A stretch of 64,000 nucleotides of DNA from Halorubrum xinjiangense (GTDB taxonomy: Archaea; Halobacteriota; Halobacteria; Halobacteriales; Haloferacaceae), in the NCBI RefSeq assembly GCF_900102375.1, contig NZ_FNBO01000005.1, positions 62,001 through 126,000 on the forward strand. The letters are read 5' to 3'. Shown piece by piece: positions 51,613-61,108 of this stretch. The notes beneath the pieces were generated by a model. That model did not search any database, was not told the origin of the DNA, and was given only the letters and a program-made list of their open reading frames with translations. The position numbers were made by a program, and so were the translations under genes. The first letter of the stretch is position 1. Each line of letters starts with the position of its first letter.

Positions 51613-52794
51613 ATGGCACGAGTCAAACTCACCGACGTCACGAAACAGTACGACGACGTAACGGCGGTCGACAACATGAACCTCGACCTGAAGGACGGCG
51701 AGTTCATCTGCCTCGTCGGCCCGTCGGGCTGCGGGAAGTCGACGACGCTCGAAACGGTCGCGGGCCTCACCAAGCCCACGTCGGGCGAGATCCTGATCGG
51801 CGACCGCGAGGTGACGAACCTCCCGCCGAAGGACCGCGGCATCGCGATGGTGTTCCAGAACATCGCGCTGTTCCCGCACATGGACGTGTACGACAACATC
51901 TCCTTCGGGCTTCGGCTGCGGGACTTCCCCAAGGAGGAGATGGATGAGCGGGTCGACGAGGCCGCGCGGGTCGTTCGACTCCAGGGGATGTTAGACCGGA
52001 TGCCGAGCGAGATGTCCGGCGGCCAGCGCCAGCGCGTCGCGATCGCGCGGGCCATCGTCCGTGACCCGGACGTGTTCCTGATGGACGAGCCACTGGCGAA
52101 CTTGGACGCCAAGCTGCGCGTCAACATGCGGACCGAGCTCCAGCGGCTCCACAAGCAGCTGGACACGACGATCATCTACGTCACGCACAACCAGGCGGAG
52201 GCGATGACGATGTCCGACCGGATCGCGGTGCTCAACAAGGGGGAGCTTCAGCAGATCGCCGCGCCGCTGACCTGTTACAACCAGCCCGCGAACCGGTTCG
52301 TCGCCGGCTTTATCGGCTCGCCCTCGATGAACTTCTTCGACGCGACCGCCGGCGACGGCTCCCTCGACGCGAACGGCTACTCCATCTCCTTCGACACCGC
52401 GGCGGTCGACCGTCTGGGGGCCGACGACCCGGTGGAGGTCGGCATCCGCCCGGAGGACATCTACCTCGAGCACAACAGCGTAGAGGCCGAGGACCCGAGC
52501 CGGACGTTCTCGGTCGAGACCGACGTGCTCGAACCGATGGGCGACGAGATATTCGTCTACCTGAAGCCGATCCTCGAATCATTCGACGAGGAGACCGCCG
52601 ACTTCGAGGAGCGCCAGGGGCTGTTGATGAGCGTGGACCCCGCGACCGACATCGGCGAGGGGGAGCACGTCGAGGTCGTCTTCGACCGGGCCCGGATCCA
52701 CCTGTTCGACGACCAGACCGGCGACGCGATCTCGCACGGCGTCGTCTCCGACGCGGACGTCGAAGCCGGCGACGACGGCGTCCAGGTCGACTGA
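51613..52794 (+). CDS. Sugar ABC transporter ATP-binding protein, MalK/UgpC type
   Basis: A 393-residue ATPase. Walker A is GPSGCGKSTT (about 36-45), the signature MSGGQRQRVAIARA, Walker B FLMDEPLANLDA and the His switch YVTHNQAEAM. The C-terminal TOBE/regulatory domain (about 245-375) carries VGIRPEDIYLEHN, as in MalK or MsmX. It follows the MalG-type gene by six bases; the operon ends here. Confidence 0.94.
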   Translation: MARVKLTDVTKQYDDVTAVDNMNLDLKDGEFICLVGPSGCGKSTTLETVAGLTKPTSGEILIGDREVTNLPPKDRGIAMVFQNIALFPHMDVYDNISFGLRLRDFPKEEMDERVDEAARVVRLQGMLDRMPSEMSGGQRQRVAIARAIVRDPDVFLMDEPLANLDAKLRVNMRTELQRLHKQLDTTIIYVTHNQAEAMTMSDRIAVLNKGELQQIAAPLTCYNQPANRFVAGFIGSPSMNFFDATAGDGSLDANGYSISFDTAAVDRLGADDPVEVGIRPEDIYLEHNSVEAEDPSRTFSVETDVLEPMGDEIFVYLKPILESFDEETADFEERQGLLMSVDPATDIGEGEHVEVVFDRARIHLFDDQTGDAISHGVVSDADVEAGDDGVQVD

Positions 52795-52819
52795 GCCGCT
52801 CACCCATCACCACCAGCTT

Positions 52820-54532
52820 TTAGAGCCGGTACACGGCGGCCTCGTACGGCCGGAACGCACTTCCCGTCGGGTCGGTCGGCGACTCGTCGTAGTTCCCCGC
52901 GAGCGTCTCGACGGCGGCCGACTCGATCGCGTCCGGTTCGATCGCGTCCGGTTCGAAGGTCGCGGCCTCGTCGGACCAGTTGAGCACGATAAACAGGCGG
53001 TCGCCGTCGAGGGTTCGGGTGTACGCGTAGATGCTGGGGTGGTCCGGCAGGAGGAGGTCGTACTCGCCGTACACGAGGGCGTCCTCCTCGTGTCTGAGCT
53101 CGATCAGTCGGCGATAGTAGTGCCAGACGGAGTCCTCGCGGCTCCGCTCTTTCTCGACGTTTATCTCGCCGTAGTCGTCGGTGACCGGGAACCACGGCTC
53201 GCCGTCCGTGAAGCCGGCGTGTGCCCCGTCGGACCACTGCATCGGCGTCCGGGCGTGGTCGCGGCTCCAGTAGTTCACGAGGTCCGCGACGTCAGCGAAG
53301 GAGTCGACGCCGTCGCGGCGGCGGAGCTCCTCGACCGACCCGATCGTTTCGACGTCGTCGATCTCGTCCAGGCTCTCGAACTCCGCGTTCGTCATGCCGA
53401 TCTCGTCGCCCTGATACACGTACGGCGTGCCGCTCAGGGTCAGCAGGAACGTCGCCAGGAGCTTCGCGCTCTCCCGTCGGTACTCGCCGTCGTCGCCGAA
53501 CCGGGAGACGATCCGCGGCTGGTCGTGGTTCCCGAGGAAGACGGCGTTCCACCCGCGGCCCCACAGCCCCTCCTGCCAGCGGTCCATCACGCGTTTGAAC
53601 GTCGGCAGGTCGAACTCCCGCGGGCCGCTGGGGTCCCAGACCCCCTCGGCGCCCGCGTCGACCTCCATGTGCGCCGACTGGAAGAGCATCCCGAGCCCGA
53701 CCCCGTCGTCGCCGAGGTAGCTCGCCGCCGTGTCGACGTCCGTGTGCGACATCTCGGCGACGGTCATCACGTCGTGCCCGGCCGTCGTCGCGACGATCTC
53801 GCCGAGGTACTCCTCCAGTCGCGGCCCGTTGAAAAAGTGCTCCTCGCCGACGACGTCGGCGTCGGGGTCGCCGTCCGGATACCCCGCCGGCTTCGAGAGG
53901 AGGTTCAGGGCGTCCATCCGGAAGCCGTCGATATCCTTGTCCAGCCACCACTGGATCATCTCCGTAACGGACCCGCGGACCCGAGGACTCCGCCAGTTCA
54001 GGTCCGGCTGGTTCTCGTGGAAGAGGTGGAGGTACCACGCGCCGCGCTCGTCGTCGTAGCTCCATGCCGAGCCGCCGAAGAACGACTCCCAGTTGTTCGG
54101 CGGTTCATCGGGAGAGCCCTCTCGCCAGTGGTAGTAGTCCTCGTACCCCGCTTTCTCGCGTCGCGACCGCTGGAACCACTCGTGTTCCGCGGACGTGTGG
54201 TTGACGACGAGGTCCATCACGAGGCGGATGTCGCGGTCGTGAAGCGCCGTCCGAAGCGCCTCCCAGTCGGCCATCGTGCCGAACTCCGAGTCAATCGCGC
54301 GGTAGTCCCGAATGTCGTAACCGTTGTCCTCCTGCGGCGAGTCATACACCGGACAGAGCCAGACGACGTCGATCCCCAACTCGTCGAGGTAGTCCGCTTT
54401 CTGCGTGATTCCGCGGAGGTCGCCGATCCCGTCGCCGTCGGAATCGTTGAAGCTCCGCGGGTAGACCTGGTAGACGACGCTCTCCTTCCACCAGGACCGA
54501 TCCGGGTCCGTGACGTCCCCTCCGGAGGTCAT
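52820..54532 (-). CDS. Glycoside hydrolase family 13, alpha-glucosidase type
   Basis: A 570-residue GH13 enzyme close to oligo-1,6-glucosidases and sucrose-active alpha-glucosidases. WWKESVVYQVYPRSFNDSDG opens the barrel. The nucleophile is in DGFRMDAL (D207), acid/base in TVAEMSH (E260) and stabiliser in FLGNHDQPR (D337); the region after beta-4 (VVNHTSAEHEWF) matches glucosidases. It has no signal peptide. ATG 54532 is used; ATG 54610 would place the start about 33 bp behind a TATA-like sequence and is a fair alternative. Convergent with the importer operon. Confidence 0.93.
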   Translation of the reverse strand: MTSGGDVTDPDRSWWKESVVYQVYPRSFNDSDGDGIGDLRGITQKADYLDELGIDVVWLCPVYDSPQEDNGYDIRDYRAIDSEFGTMADWEALRTALHDRDIRLVMDLVVNHTSAEHEWFQRSRREKAGYEDYYHWREGSPDEPPNNWESFFGGSAWSYDDERGAWYLHLFHENQPDLNWRSPRVRGSVTEMIQWWLDKDIDGFRMDALNLLSKPAGYPDGDPDADVVGEEHFFNGPRLEEYLGEIVATTAGHDVMTVAEMSHTDVDTAASYLGDDGVGLGMLFQSAHMEVDAGAEGVWDPSGPREFDLPTFKRVMDRWQEGLWGRGWNAVFLGNHDQPRIVSRFGDDGEYRRESAKLLATFLLTLSGTPYVYQGDEIGMTNAEFESLDEIDDVETIGSVEELRRRDGVDSFADVADLVNYWSRDHARTPMQWSDGAHAGFTDGEPWFPVTDDYGEINVEKERSREDSVWHYYRRLIELRHEEDALVYGEYDLLLPDHPSIYAYTRTLDGDRLFIVLNWSDEAATFEPDAIEPDAIESAAVETLAGNYDESPTDPTGSAFRPYEAAVYRL

Positions 54533-54638
54533 TGACGGCGAGACGCGCCGCGATGGGTCGGTGTGGATCTCTCCTCGCGCTGTACCGGCGTGTGGTCGAC
54601 GATGTGACATCGGGGCGAACTCATACAACTCACATCCG

Positions 54639-54660
54639 AGTATATTTGTAAAAACATACT
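54639..54660. promoter_or_regulatory. Symmetric motif overlapping the GH13 promoter
   Basis: AGTAT-N12-ATACT, 22 bp in all, covers the TATA-like part of the minus-strand promoter. It shares the 9-mer TCCGAGTAT (54635-54643) with the site before the kinase. A TrmB-type regulator is encoded nearby and GAGTA is part of reported TrmB sites; binding is an inference. Confidence 0.4.
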
Positions 54661-54832
54661 GGTCGCGGGGGTAGCGCCCACGGACCGTACCGCTCGTGAA
54701 CCGAGCACCGGCTGCTCACCCCACGCGCCCGAGGGTGTCGCCGGTCGATAGCGACCGTCGCTCCGACCTCAGCGCCGCGAGCGTGAGTCGCTCGGGGTCC
54801 GCTCGCGCCCTTGGCCGAATTTTTATATTTTT

Positions 54833-54854
54833 CATACGTGTGTCTCCGAGTATG
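54833..54854. promoter_or_regulatory. Symmetric motif between TATA box and start of the PfkB kinase
   Basis: CATAC-N12-GTATG, 22 bp in all, lies just after the TATA box TTTTATATTT (54821-54830) and before ATG 54862, at the expected transcription start. It includes TCCGAGTAT (54845-54853). A repressor bound here would block initiation. Confidence 0.4.
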
Positions 54855-54861
54855 GTAGCGC

Positions 54862-55800
54862 ATGACGCGTGAGATCCTCGTCGCCGGCGAGACCCTGATC
54901 GATTTCATTCCGGACCGCCCCGGACGGCTCGCGGACGTGGAATCGTTCTCTCGACGAGCCGGCGGGGCGCCGGCCAACGTGGCGGTCGGGCTTGCGCGGC
55001 TCGACCGGACGCCGTGGTTCTGTACCGCGCTCGCCGACGACCCGTTCGGCTCGCATCTCGCGCAGGTGCTCGACCGCGAGGGCGTTCCGAACGACTTCGT
55101 CACGGAGGTTCCGGACAGCCGGACGGCGCTGGCGTTCGTCTCGCACGGTCCCGACGCCGACCGCGAGTTCACCTTCTACCGCTCGGACACGGCGGACAGG
55201 CGCCTCGACACGAGCGTCGTCGGCGACGACGTCCTTGAGTCGGTCGAGGTCGTCGTCGTGGGGGGCGTCACGCTGACCGTCGAGCCGGCGCGGTCGGCGA
55301 CGTTCGACCTCGTCGAGCGGGCCCGCGACCGAGACTGCTGCGTCTTCTTCGATCCGAACGTCCGCCCCGAGCTGTGGGAGACAGATCCGGCGCCCACGAT
55401 CGAGCGAATGCTCTCCGAGACGGACGTCCTCAAAGTCACCCGCGAGGACCTCGAGGGCGCCGGCCTCCCGACGACGATCACGGACGTCCTCGCTACCGGA
55501 CCGGATGCGGTGTTCCTGACAGAAGGCAGCGCCGGCGCGCGGCTGGTCGCCGACGAGGACTCGCGGTGGACCGCCGGCGAGTGGCACCATCCCGGCTACG
55601 AGATCGAGGACGTCGTCGACACGACCGGCGCCGGCGACGCCTTTTCGGCCGGGGCGATCGCGGGACTCGTCGACGGCGACGACCCGGGCACGATCCTCGA
55701 GTTCGCCAACGCCGTCGCCGCCGCGTCGACAAAGCGCCGCGGTGCGATGGCCGCGCTTCCCGACCGACGGGTCGTCGAGGAGCTGCGCGACGGGTCGTGA
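54862..55800 (+). CDS. PfkB-family carbohydrate kinase (fructokinase-like)
   Basis: A 312-residue ribokinase-fold kinase. The N-terminal substrate-binding motif GGAPANVAVGLARL is at about 34-47, and the C-terminal ATP/anion-hole motif DTTGAGDAFSAGAIAG at about 253-268, with the catalytic Asp in GAGD. The closest groups are fructokinases and 2-keto-3-deoxygluconate kinases. With GH32, GH68 and GH13 nearby, fructose from sucrose is the likely substrate. The gene is leaderless or has a very short leader. Confidence 0.9.
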   Translation: MTREILVAGETLIDFIPDRPGRLADVESFSRRAGGAPANVAVGLARLDRTPWFCTALADDPFGSHLAQVLDREGVPNDFVTEVPDSRTALAFVSHGPDADREFTFYRSDTADRRLDTSVVGDDVLESVEVVVVGGVTLTVEPARSATFDLVERARDRDCCVFFDPNVRPELWETDPAPTIERMLSETDVLKVTREDLEGAGLPTTITDVLATGPDAVFLTEGSAGARLVADEDSRWTAGEWHHPGYEIEDVVDTTGAGDAFSAGAIAGLVDGDDPGTILEFANAVAAASTKRRGAMAALPDRRVVEELRDGS

Positions 55801-55841
55801 TCCGCTCTACGTGAGGACTTCGGATACGCTGCCGTCCGCGC

Positions 55842-56945
55842 TCACTCGGCGGGTTCCGTCCCCGCCCGTAGCGACGGGTAGTCGTCGACGTCCGTGATGT
55901 CGGTGATAACGATCCGAGTCGCCTCGACGTCTTCGACCACGGCGTTCCAACCGCCGACGCTGATCCGGTCGGTGCCGGTGTCGACGACCATCAGCACCTG
56001 CCCGGCTACCTGCGTGTCCGACTCTCTGTCGCCCACGTGCGACCGGACTTCTTCGACGGTCCCCGCGATCGTCCGCGGTTCGCCGGTGGAGACGTCGTTC
56101 CCTTCGACGCGGACGGTCACGGTCGCCTCGGACTCAAAGAGGGGCCGCGCTTCGCGCACCAGCTGACGGATGTCGACGTACTCGATCGGCAGCGTGTCCT
56201 GCCCTTCCGAGTATATTGTCGTCCCGTGTTCCCACAAACACGTCATGAAGAACCAGTGGAAGACGAAGGTGTACTCCTCGTCGTTGACGAGGACGCCGGT
56301 CTGATTGACCGCGTCCGGGTGATGGGAGAAGCAGGCGCTCTGTCGGTCGACGGACGCGACGAACGGCGCCGGGAGGCCGCGGTATCGCGCCTCCCGACAG
56401 ATCCCGGCTAGCGATTCGACTGTTGGCTGATCGCCAGTCGATTCCGTGTTAACAAGAATATACACGGCGACGCCCCGCTCGTGCGCCCGTTTTAAGGGAT
56501 CACGAAGCTTCTCGAGTTGCTCGGCCGTCACGGAGACGTACACGCGGGTTTCCGCCTGTTCGATGAACAGCCGCGCGCGGTCGAGAACTGTCTGGAACTG
56601 CTTAACGATGCTGGCAGTGGATTTTTCGAGCGGCGGCTGTTCCCATCGATCCTCTATTTCGGTAGTCGCCCACTCCAACTGGTCGATCCTGTTTTCGAGG
56701 TCTTCGAGTACCTTCGCAGGGCCGTGTGCCCGCACTTTGATGGTCCCCTGCTCGTATTTCTCGACGTAGCCGCGCTCGGCCAGAGCGTCGATCACGTCGT
56801 AGACGCGCGGCGTCGGGATGTCGCTCTCGTTGGCGATCTCGGTCGCCGTCGCGGTCCGCAGATCGAGGAGCGCGACGTAGACCGCCGCTTGGTACGGTGA
56901 CAGGCCGGCGTTTTCGAGCGTCTCCGTCAGGGAGTCCGCGTCCAT
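55842..56945 (-). CDS. TrmB-family transcriptional regulator
   Basis: A 367-residue regulator. The N-terminal winged HTH is LSPYQAAVYVALLDL and TATATEIANESDIPTPRVYD (about 15-50), followed by a coiled linker (VLEDLENRIDQLEWATTEIE) and the TrmB sugar-sensing domain (about 115-330). A GGGAGGT sequence sits just before ATG 56945. TrmB proteins repress or activate sugar transport and glycolytic genes according to sugar binding. It faces the kinase gene and is the obvious candidate regulator of the sugar region. Confidence 0.92.
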   Translation of the reverse strand: MDADSLTETLENAGLSPYQAAVYVALLDLRTATATEIANESDIPTPRVYDVIDALAERGYVEKYEQGTIKVRAHGPAKVLEDLENRIDQLEWATTEIEDRWEQPPLEKSTASIVKQFQTVLDRARLFIEQAETRVYVSVTAEQLEKLRDPLKRAHERGVAVYILVNTESTGDQPTVESLAGICREARYRGLPAPFVASVDRQSACFSHHPDAVNQTGVLVNDEEYTFVFHWFFMTCLWEHGTTIYSEGQDTLPIEYVDIRQLVREARPLFESEATVTVRVEGNDVSTGEPRTIAGTVEEVRSHVGDRESDTQVAGQVLMVVDTGTDRISVGGWNAVVEDVEATRIVITDITDVDDYPSLRAGTEPAE

Positions 56946-57101
56946 ACCTCCCTCTACGCGGGTAGCGAATAAGTATCATCGTACCCGACGAGACAGGGAG
57001 AGGGGTGGCACGCACCGCGAGCGAACGTCGGGACCCGGGACGTGTCATGTCGCACTGAACTCGGCCTCACTCTTTTGGCACACCGGAACGACTCGGCGCG
57101 T

Positions 57102-58094
57102 ATGCCCTCCGAGAGCCGAAAACCTTCCGCCGCCGACGCCGTCGACACCGCCGAGAGCGTCTCGGCAGTCGACGACGGCGGCGGTGTGGCCGAGGGGTCC
57201 GAAATCCCCCGCGACCCCGAGACGACCGCCGAACGCGATCCGATCGAGTGGGGGCCGGTCCGCCACGACCGTCTCCGCTCGCTCGCGGCCGGGGCGACGG
57301 CCGGGGTCGTCGGGGCGGTCCTCGTCTCGATCGGCGCCGTCGGGGGCGCCGCGCTCACGGGCGCCGCCGCCGGCGAACTCAGCCTGCCGAGCGTCGGGGT
57401 CGCCGAGGCCGCCGTCGGCGTCGGGTTCCTGTTCGCGCTCGCGGTCGCCACCCTCCCCGCACTGTACGTCTGGTACCGCGAGACCTCGGTCGACGAACTA
57501 ACCGCCGCTCGGCTTCGCGAGGCCGCCGGCGCGCTCAGCCCGGGCTGGACGCTCGCGGGATTCGGCGGGGTCGTCGCCGCGGCGTTGGCGCTCCCGACCG
57601 ACTTCCTGCCCGCCTTCTGGTCGCTGTTCTGGCTCGTCTGGTTCGTGCCGGCCGCCGTCCAGTCGTCGGGCGTGGCCGTGCGGGTCGACCCGGCCGAGCG
57701 GACGGTCGAGCGGACGTATCCACGTCAGGATCGGACCCGGAGCGACGACCTCGGCTCCGTGGTCCGAACGCGTCGGCTCGACCTCCCGTGGACGACGCTG
57801 TTCCTGCTCGCGTACCGGGGGAACGCGTGGTACCGGTCGACGCCGTGGCTGTTCGTTCCGGTCGAGCGCGCCGACGAGGTCGAGTCGACGCTCGACGCGG
57901 TGCTCTCGGCGAGCGACGGCCCGGATCGCGCGAGCGTCCCGGAGCGGCTCACCCTCGCGGCCCTGGGCTCGTTCTCGCTCGTCGTCGGCATCTTGATGGC
58001 GGTCGCGACCGGCGAGGGCGCCGGCGGACTGGCGCTGTCGCTGCTCACGGCCCCGTTCTCGCTGCTGTTCCTCGCGCTGGCCGCGCGGCTGTGA
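57102..58094 (+). CDS. Hypothetical membrane protein
   Basis: A 330-residue protein with an acidic N-terminal tail of about 55 residues and about six hydrophobic segments, the first pair at about 62-120, then about 145-190, and two at the C-terminus. A soluble segment between them (about 195-270) contains RVDPAERTVERTYPRQDRTR and resembles the PH-like inserts of haloarchaeal DUF proteins. No family recognised. ATG 57102 is used. Confidence 0.72.
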   Translation: MPSESRKPSAADAVDTAESVSAVDDGGGVAEGSEIPRDPETTAERDPIEWGPVRHDRLRSLAAGATAGVVGAVLVSIGAVGGAALTGAAAGELSLPSVGVAEAAVGVGFLFALAVATLPALYVWYRETSVDELTAARLREAAGALSPGWTLAGFGGVVAAALALPTDFLPAFWSLFWLVWFVPAAVQSSGVAVRVDPAERTVERTYPRQDRTRSDDLGSVVRTRRLDLPWTTLFLLAYRGNAWYRSTPWLFVPVERADEVESTLDAVLSASDGPDRASVPERLTLAALGSFSLVVGILMAVATGEGAGGLALSLLTAPFSLLFLALAARL

Positions 58095-58186
58095 GCCGGC
58101 GACGAGCCCGGGCCGCGGTCGCGCTCGGCACCGGACGTGACACCCCTCACCACGCGACTCATATAGCCGCGGCACGTAACGCGAGC

Positions 58187-58486
58187 ATGGACAGACAGCG
58201 TCTGGAACGCGCACTCGAAGACGAGTTCGGCGGGACCGAGCCCGAGCGGCGCGCCGTCTCGCGGTCGGCCCGCGACCTCGTCGACTCCGGGCGGCCCTCC
58301 GAGGACCGCGGCCACGGACTGACCGTGACAGGGGTGGTCGGGCACATGGAGGACGCGCCGGACGGCTCCTCGCTGGTCGAGCGGTGGAACTGGTGGATGG
58401 GCGCGCTCGACGCCGCCTACGGCGGGTACGACTACTTCACGGTTCGGTTCGTCGAGGGCGACGAGGCGACCGGCCTCCGCCGGTAG
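58187..58486 (+). CDS. Small conserved-type hypothetical protein
   Basis: A 99-residue soluble protein: MDRQRLERALEDEFGGTEPE, a central SGRPSEDRGHGLTVTGVVGH, and VERWNWWMGALDAAYGGYDY near the end. A TATA-like CATATAGCC lies about 27 bp before ATG 58187, supporting a leaderless gene. I cannot name the family; the Trp/Tyr-rich C-terminal half looks well conserved rather than random. Confidence 0.75.
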   Translation: MDRQRLERALEDEFGGTEPERRAVSRSARDLVDSGRPSEDRGHGLTVTGVVGHMEDAPDGSSLVERWNWWMGALDAAYGGYDYFTVRFVEGDEATGLRR

Positions 58487-58616
58487 GGCGAGGACGGTTT
58501 TTCGACCGGCGACCGCCGGCGATCGGAATCGACCGAGAGCGGTGCGAAGCTGTCCACTTTCACTTTCACTCCGCGGATGGCTCGCTTATAGGTGCGTTCC
58601 GGACCGACGTGGAGAC

Positions 58617-58793
58617 ATGAGCGCAGTCACCGCCGACCGACCGCGGTACGCGACGCCGACGCGCGTGGACGTCACCGACTGTCGAACCGACCGCCTGCCG
58701 GACCGGGTCCGGGCGAACCGCGTCGACGGCAGCGAGGTCCACCTCGAGCGCCGCGGCGGCCGGACGTTCCTCGTCACGCGACCGAACGAGTGA
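58617..58793 (+). CDS. Small hypothetical protein
   Basis: A 58-residue basic-acidic protein, MSAVTADRPRYATPTRVDVT, ending RTFLVTRPNE. A TATA-like GCTTATAGG lies about 31 bp before ATG 58617. It shares direction with the gene before it. The pattern of alternating hydrophobic residues after position 15 suggests a small beta-fold. No family recognised. Confidence 0.65.
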   Translation: MSAVTADRPRYATPTRVDVTDCRTDRLPDRVRANRVDGSEVHLERRGGRTFLVTRPNE

Positions 58794-58856
58794 CCGCCGC
58801 TTCCGAGCGGTAACGAAGCGAGAGCGATAAGAGAGCGAGAACCGTCAGCGAGGACC

Positions 58857-59924
58857 TCAGTCGTCCGCCGGCAGCTCAGCGCGAGCGAGTTCGCCGTCGC
58901 CGAGCCGGCTTTCGAGGCCGACGCCGAGCGACTCGTTCGTGCGCGCGACCGACTCGGCCGCGTCGACGTCGCTCGCCATCGCGCGGATCGCGTCGACGTT
59001 CTCGGGGACGACGTCGGCCTCCTGGTGGACGTTCTGGAAGAGGTAGAGGTCTCGGCCCGTCACGCTTATCGACTCCTCCCAGACGCAGTTCTCCCAGAGG
59101 TCGCCGCGCGGGCGGCCGGCGTCGGCGGCGTACTCCTTCAAGGCGCCGGCGCCGTCGATGCCCGCGGCCTCGGGGACGAGGAAGATCCGGCTCTCGTCGG
59201 CGAGCAGGTCGCGGACGGCCCCGGGGTCGGGGGCAGTCTCTACGGTGACGTTGACGCTGTGGGTGTGCATCCCGGTGACCGGCGCCCTCAGGGCCGCGGT
59301 GTCGACGGTCACGTCGGGGAGGATCTCGTTCACGTCCGGGCCGTGGTGGGAGGGGACCGTCGCCGGGTCGGGGACGATGTCGTTTATCGGGCCGCGGTCG
59401 GTCTCGTTCGGGTCGCCGCCGCGGCGCACGAGCGTGACGCGCGCCTTCTCGACGCCGTACGTCTCGTCAAGCGGCGCGAGCAGCCGCGAGAGCGCGGTCG
59501 TGTTACAGGAGACGACGCGGACCGAGTCGGCGCCGCGGGCGGCCTCGAACCGGCCGCGCGCGTTGAACGAGGCCTCCGCGACGTCGGCGTCCTCGCCGCC
59601 TTGGAACACCGCCCGCGTGTCGTGCGCCTCATAGATGGGCGCGTTGCGCTCGCCGACTCCGGAGGGGGCGCAGTCGACGATCACGTCGACGGCGTCGAGC
59701 AGGTCGCCGAGCGCGCCGGCGAGGCCGACGCCGGCGGCCGCGAACTCGTCGACGCGGTCCTCGACGGCCGCGTACAGGTCGTATCCGCGGCGGGACGCGG
59801 CCTCGACGCCGTAGTCAGGCGACGCCTTCGTCACACCGACGAGCTCCATGTCGGGCTGGGCCGCGACGGCGTCCGCGACCCGCTTACCGATCGTGCCGTA
59901 GCCGTTGACGCCTACGCGTATCAT
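58857..59924 (-). CDS. gap: Type II glyceraldehyde-3-phosphate dehydrogenase
   Basis: A 355-residue archaeal GAPDH. The Rossmann start [19 protein letters not shown] is at about 2-20, and the catalytic Cys is in [12 protein letters not shown] (about 140). The conserved [20 protein letters not shown] follows at about 167-186. It interconverts glyceraldehyde 3-phosphate and 1,3-bisphosphoglycerate with NAD(P). Type II enzymes in haloarchaea usually serve gluconeogenesis, though the direction is not visible in sequence. A GGAGGTATGA-type sequence supports the ATG. Confidence 0.93.
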   Translation of the reverse strand: MIRVGVNGYGTIGKRVADAVAAQPDMELVGVTKASPDYGVEAASRRGYDLYAAVEDRVDEFAAAGVGLAGALGDLLDAVDVIVDCAPSGVGERNAPIYEAHDTRAVFQGGEDADVAEASFNARGRFEAARGADSVRVVSCNTTALSRLLAPLDETYGVEKARVTLVRRGGDPNETDRGPINDIVPDPATVPSHHGPDVNEILPDVTVDTAALRAPVTGMHTHSVNVTVETAPDPGAVRDLLADESRIFLVPEAAGIDGAGALKEYAADAGRPRGDLWENCVWEESISVTGRDLYLFQNVHQEADVVPENVDAIRAMASDVDAAESVARTNESLGVGLESRLGDGELARAELPADD

Positions 59925-60069
59925 ACCTCCTTGTCGCTCGGGAACCGGTATAATCTTTTCGAGGTTCGCAAAATGAAATTAACTACCCCACGAGTAATCG
60001 ATCGGTTAATTCGACGCCGAGCGGCACCGGACGTAAATAATTCAATTACGGAATGGAGTAAAATCGTCG

Positions 60070-61059
60070 ATGACAAGGCCTAACGCCCGGCCGAACGGAG
60101 TCGCGGCCATGGCAGCCGATCTCTCCGACGCCGCGGCGACCGCGGTCGAACAGTGTCTGAACGTCTCCCCCGACGAGTCGGTCGTCGTCGTCACGGACGA
60201 CGAGCGCGAGCCGATCGGCGAGGCGCTCTACGCGGCCGCGAGCGACGTCACGGACGACGCGACGGTCCTGCGGTACCCGCCGGCCGAGCAGCACGGGACG
60301 GAGCCGCCGGCGCCGGTCGCGGCCGCGATGAAGGCGGCCGACGTCTTCCTCGCGCCGACGACGAAGAGCCTGAGCCACACCCGCGCCCGCGGCGCGGCCT
60401 GCGACGCCGGCGCGCGCGGCGCGACGCTCCCGGGGATCACCGAGGACGTGTTCACGACCGGGCTCGACGCCGACTACGCCGCCATCGACGCCGCCTGCGA
60501 CGACGTACTCGACCAGGTCGCCGGCGCCGACGAGGTGCGCGTCACCGCGCCTGCGGGCACGGACATCACGTTCGGGATCGGCGACCGCGAGTGGCTCGCG
60601 GACACCGGCATGGTCCGCGAAGCCGGCGACTTCTCGAACCTCCCCGCCGGCGAGGTGTTCATTGCCCCCGAGACCGCGACCGGCACCTTCGTCGTCGACG
60701 GGACGATGATGCCCCACGGCCTGCTCGACGACGGCCAGACGCTCGCGTTCGAGGTCGAGGACGGCTTCGTGACGGACATCGCCGACGACGCGATCCGCGC
60801 CGACGTGGAGGCCGCCGACGACGAGGTCGGCGACGCCGCGTACAACCTCGCGGAGCTTGGAATTGGGACGAACGGCGGCGTCGACGAGCTGGTCGGCTCG
60901 GTCCTCTTAGACGAGAAGGCGGGCGGCACCGTCCACATCGCCATCGGCGACAACGCCGGGATCGGCGGCGAGACCGACGCGCCGCTCCACCTCGACGGCA
61001 TCATCCGAAACCCGACCGTCTACGCCGACGGCGAGCCGGTCGACCTGCCGAGCGCGTAA
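60070..61059 (+). CDS. M29 aminopeptidase-like protein
   Basis: A 329-residue protein resembling the T-fold/M29 aminopeptidase and NicX-type dioxygenase group: GTDITFGIGDREWLADTG, NLPAGEVFIAPETATGTFVV and VGDAAYNLAELGIGTNGGV, with metal-ligand-like residues in E(V)FIAPE and NAGIGGETDAPLHLD. The exact activity is uncertain. ATG 60070 follows a TATA-like TAAATAATTC (60033-60042) by about 30 bp and is used; ATG 60109 is the alternative. RNA element E follows it on the same strand. Confidence 0.75.
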   Translation: MTRPNARPNGVAAMAADLSDAAATAVEQCLNVSPDESVVVVTDDEREPIGEALYAAASDVTDDATVLRYPPAEQHGTEPPAPVAAAMKAADVFLAPTTKSLSHTRARGAACDAGARGATLPGITEDVFTTGLDADYAAIDAACDDVLDQVAGADEVRVTAPAGTDITFGIGDREWLADTGMVREAGDFSNLPAGEVFIAPETATGTFVVDGTMMPHGLLDDGQTLAFEVEDGFVTDIADDAIRADVEAADDEVGDAAYNLAELGIGTNGGVDELVGSVLLDEKAGGTVHIAIGDNAGIGGETDAPLHLDGIIRNPTVYADGEPVDLPSA

Positions 61060-61088
61060 GACGGCCCAGATTGAGTGTCTGATTTTTC

Positions 61089-61098
61089 ACTTATAAAT
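61089..61098 (+). promoter_or_regulatory. TATA-box-like sequence before element E
   Basis: ACTTATAAAT occurs about 20 bp before GGTGGCGCG, the start of element E. It is identical to the core of the 57-bp tail unit and could be a promoter for the RNA. Confidence 0.45.
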
Positions 61099-61108
61099 AA
61101 ACGGTGCG

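Larger units (their letters stand above)
54533..54861. other. Divergent control region between GH13 and the PfkB kinase
   Basis: About 330 bp without a gene. It holds TATA boxes for both sides, possible extended 5' coding for GH13 (54533-54610), and two symmetric motifs at 54639-54660 and 54833-54854, described separately. Confidence 0.5.
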
